A stretch of 64,000 bases of DNA from Kordiimonas sp. SCSIO 12610 (GTDB lineage: Bacteria > Pseudomonadota > Alphaproteobacteria > Sphingomonadales > Kordiimonadaceae), in assembly GCF_024398015.1 (NCBI RefSeq), contig NZ_CP073747.1, positions 1,560,501 through 1,624,500 on the forward strand, in the 5' to 3' direction. How positions within the stretch are numbered: the stretch's first letter is position 1; every line of letters starts with the position of its first letter. Positions 63,266 through 64,000 of this stretch are shown here, in pieces. Both the position numbers and the translations under genes were made by a program. The notes under the pieces are model-generated. The model was not told the origin of the DNA, ran no database searches, and saw only the letters and a program-made list of their open reading frames with translations.

Positions 63266-64000
63266 ATGAAAACACTAATTAAATCAATCGTTGGTTCAGC
63301 AGTAGTCGCCGCCAGCTTGTTCATGGGGTCTGCCGTTACTGCAGATGAACATGTTCCGGCAAGCGCGGACACACAGGCCAAACTAAAAGTACTAATTGCT
63401 GATCCCGATCGACCAGAACGTCATACAAACCGTGATAAATACCGTCATCCGTTAGAAACACTAACATTTATGGGGATTAAGCCAGGCCTTAAAGTCGCTG
63501 AAATATTCCCTGGTGGCCAAGGTGGTTGGTATCGCAGAATTATTGAACCGTTTATCAAGGAAAGTGGGGGCGAGTATTATCCTGTTTCTGGACGGAGCGA
63601 TTGGCCCGCTGAAAGTGTGGAAGACCTTCCGTATGGAACGCTTGATATGGTGTTTGTTTTTCGGGCCCATGGTTTTCTGATTTATGATGAGCCTGCACAG
63701 GAGCATGTTGATGAACTTTTCAAAATGCTTAAGCCTGGTGGTTATTTCGGTATCGTGGATCACGCTGAACGCGAAGAAGTTGAGCAAGATCCGGTTGCAA
63801 AAAATGGATATGTGAAAGAAAGCTATTTCAAAGCGATGGCTGAGAAAGCTGGTTTTAAATTGATCAAGACATCGGACATTAACCGTAACCCTAAAGATAC
63901 GAAACAACATCCAAATGGCGTTTATTCACTCCCGCCAACACTTGCAGGTTGGGTTGGAAACGATAAATTCCGTGCAATTGGCGAAAGCGATCGTTTTACG
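63266..64000 (+). CDS. Exported methyltransferase-fold protein (COG4798 type), paralogue 2, cut by window end
   Basis: An open frame of 245 codons runs to the window edge without a stop. It starts with a signal peptide (MKTLIKSIVGSAVVAASLF ... AVTA), then DPDRPERHTNRDKYRHPLETL, GLKVAEIFPGGQGGWYRRII (motif I, EIFPGGQGG), DMVFVFRAHGF, MLKPGGYFGIVDHAE. This is the same family as the gene at 60801 (IVDHA/V block, DRP start block), with a longer central part. The ribosome-binding site GAGAGGGTGGA lies just upstream. C-terminus not available. Exported despite a SAM-fold domain. Confidence 0.82.
   Translation, partial: MKTLIKSIVGSAVVAASLFMGSAVTADEHVPASADTQAKLKVLIADPDRPERHTNRDKYRHPLETLTFMGIKPGLKVAEIFPGGQGGWYRRIIEPFIKESGGEYYPVSGRSDWPAESVEDLPYGTLDMVFVFRAHGFLIYDEPAQEHVDELFKMLKPGGYFGIVDHAEREEVEQDPVAKNGYVKESYFKAMAEKAGFKLIKTSDINRNPKDTKQHPNGVYSLPPTLAGWVGNDKFRAIGESDRFT

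Overview
The window looks like ordinary chromosome from a free-living, probably marine, alphaproteobacterium of moderate-to-low GC. The evidence is a conserved alphaproteobacterial housekeeping block (dapA-smpB ... folK-rpoZ-rel-pyrE-DUF2062-pdxJ-rnc-era-recO-parC), RpsD without the zinc cysteines, a RecO of the short alphaproteobacterial type, a TRAP transporter, a PEP-CTERM protein and many small exported proteins. A Kordiimonadales-like bacterium is my guess from content and style; the sequence does not prove it. No tRNA, rRNA, CRISPR array, transposase, integrase or prophage was recognised.

Layout. 0-9.8 kb: mixed accessory genes (CoA-transferase, glyoxalase-related protein, esterase, acetyltransferase, three glycine-zipper envelope proteins, AT-rich small hypotheticals, a CBS-type sensor kinase, an SDR). 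9.8-15.7 kb: a large zinc metalloprotease, two exported proteins, a diguanylate cyclase and an EF-hand protein. 15.8-31.3 kb: the housekeeping block (lysine/cell-wall precursor synthesis, trans-translation, folate, RNA polymerase omega, stringent response, pyrimidine and B6 synthesis, RNA processing and ribosome assembly, recombination, topoisomerase IV). acpS and lepB, often found between pdxJ and rnc in relatives, are absent here. 31.3-41.3 kb: small hypotheticals, thioredoxin, a TRAP dctPQM operon, Bpt aminoacyl-transferase, an SLC13 permease and a lone MotB. 41.3-46.5 kb: penicillin acylase/MAPEG pair, hydroxyisobutyrate-type dehydrogenase, a soluble chemoreceptor-like protein and NrtS. 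46.6-49.9 kb: rpsD followed by an AT-rich cassette with a predicted Abi-alpha (DUF4393) phage-defence protein, then DUF4031 and a PEP-CTERM protein. 50-56.7 kb: TolB-like propeller, acetyltransferase, thiC under a TPP riboswitch, a GIY-YIG nuclease inside a palindromic repeat, a PH-domain membrane protein and a three-gene membrane/DCC operon preceded by a GbsR/MarR-type regulator. 56.8-64 kb: exported and redox proteins (cytochrome b561 with YceI, DsbA-like isomerase, SDR, two exported methyltransferase-fold proteins, the second cut by the window edge).

The most interesting signals are: (1) a dispersed REP-like family whose hairpins all carry the loop CTTGA with compensatory stem changes; one copy (53670-54042) holds a GIY-YIG nuclease gene exactly between its two inverted hairpins, while the copies at 31917-32002 and 33099-33203 are gene-less, an arrangement like REP/RAYT systems but with an unrelated nuclease; (2) the Abi-alpha two-gene cassette just downstream of rpsD, with a 17-bp direct repeat of the rpsD 3' end; (3) a regulator flanked by two related palindromic operators that link it to the DCC membrane operon.
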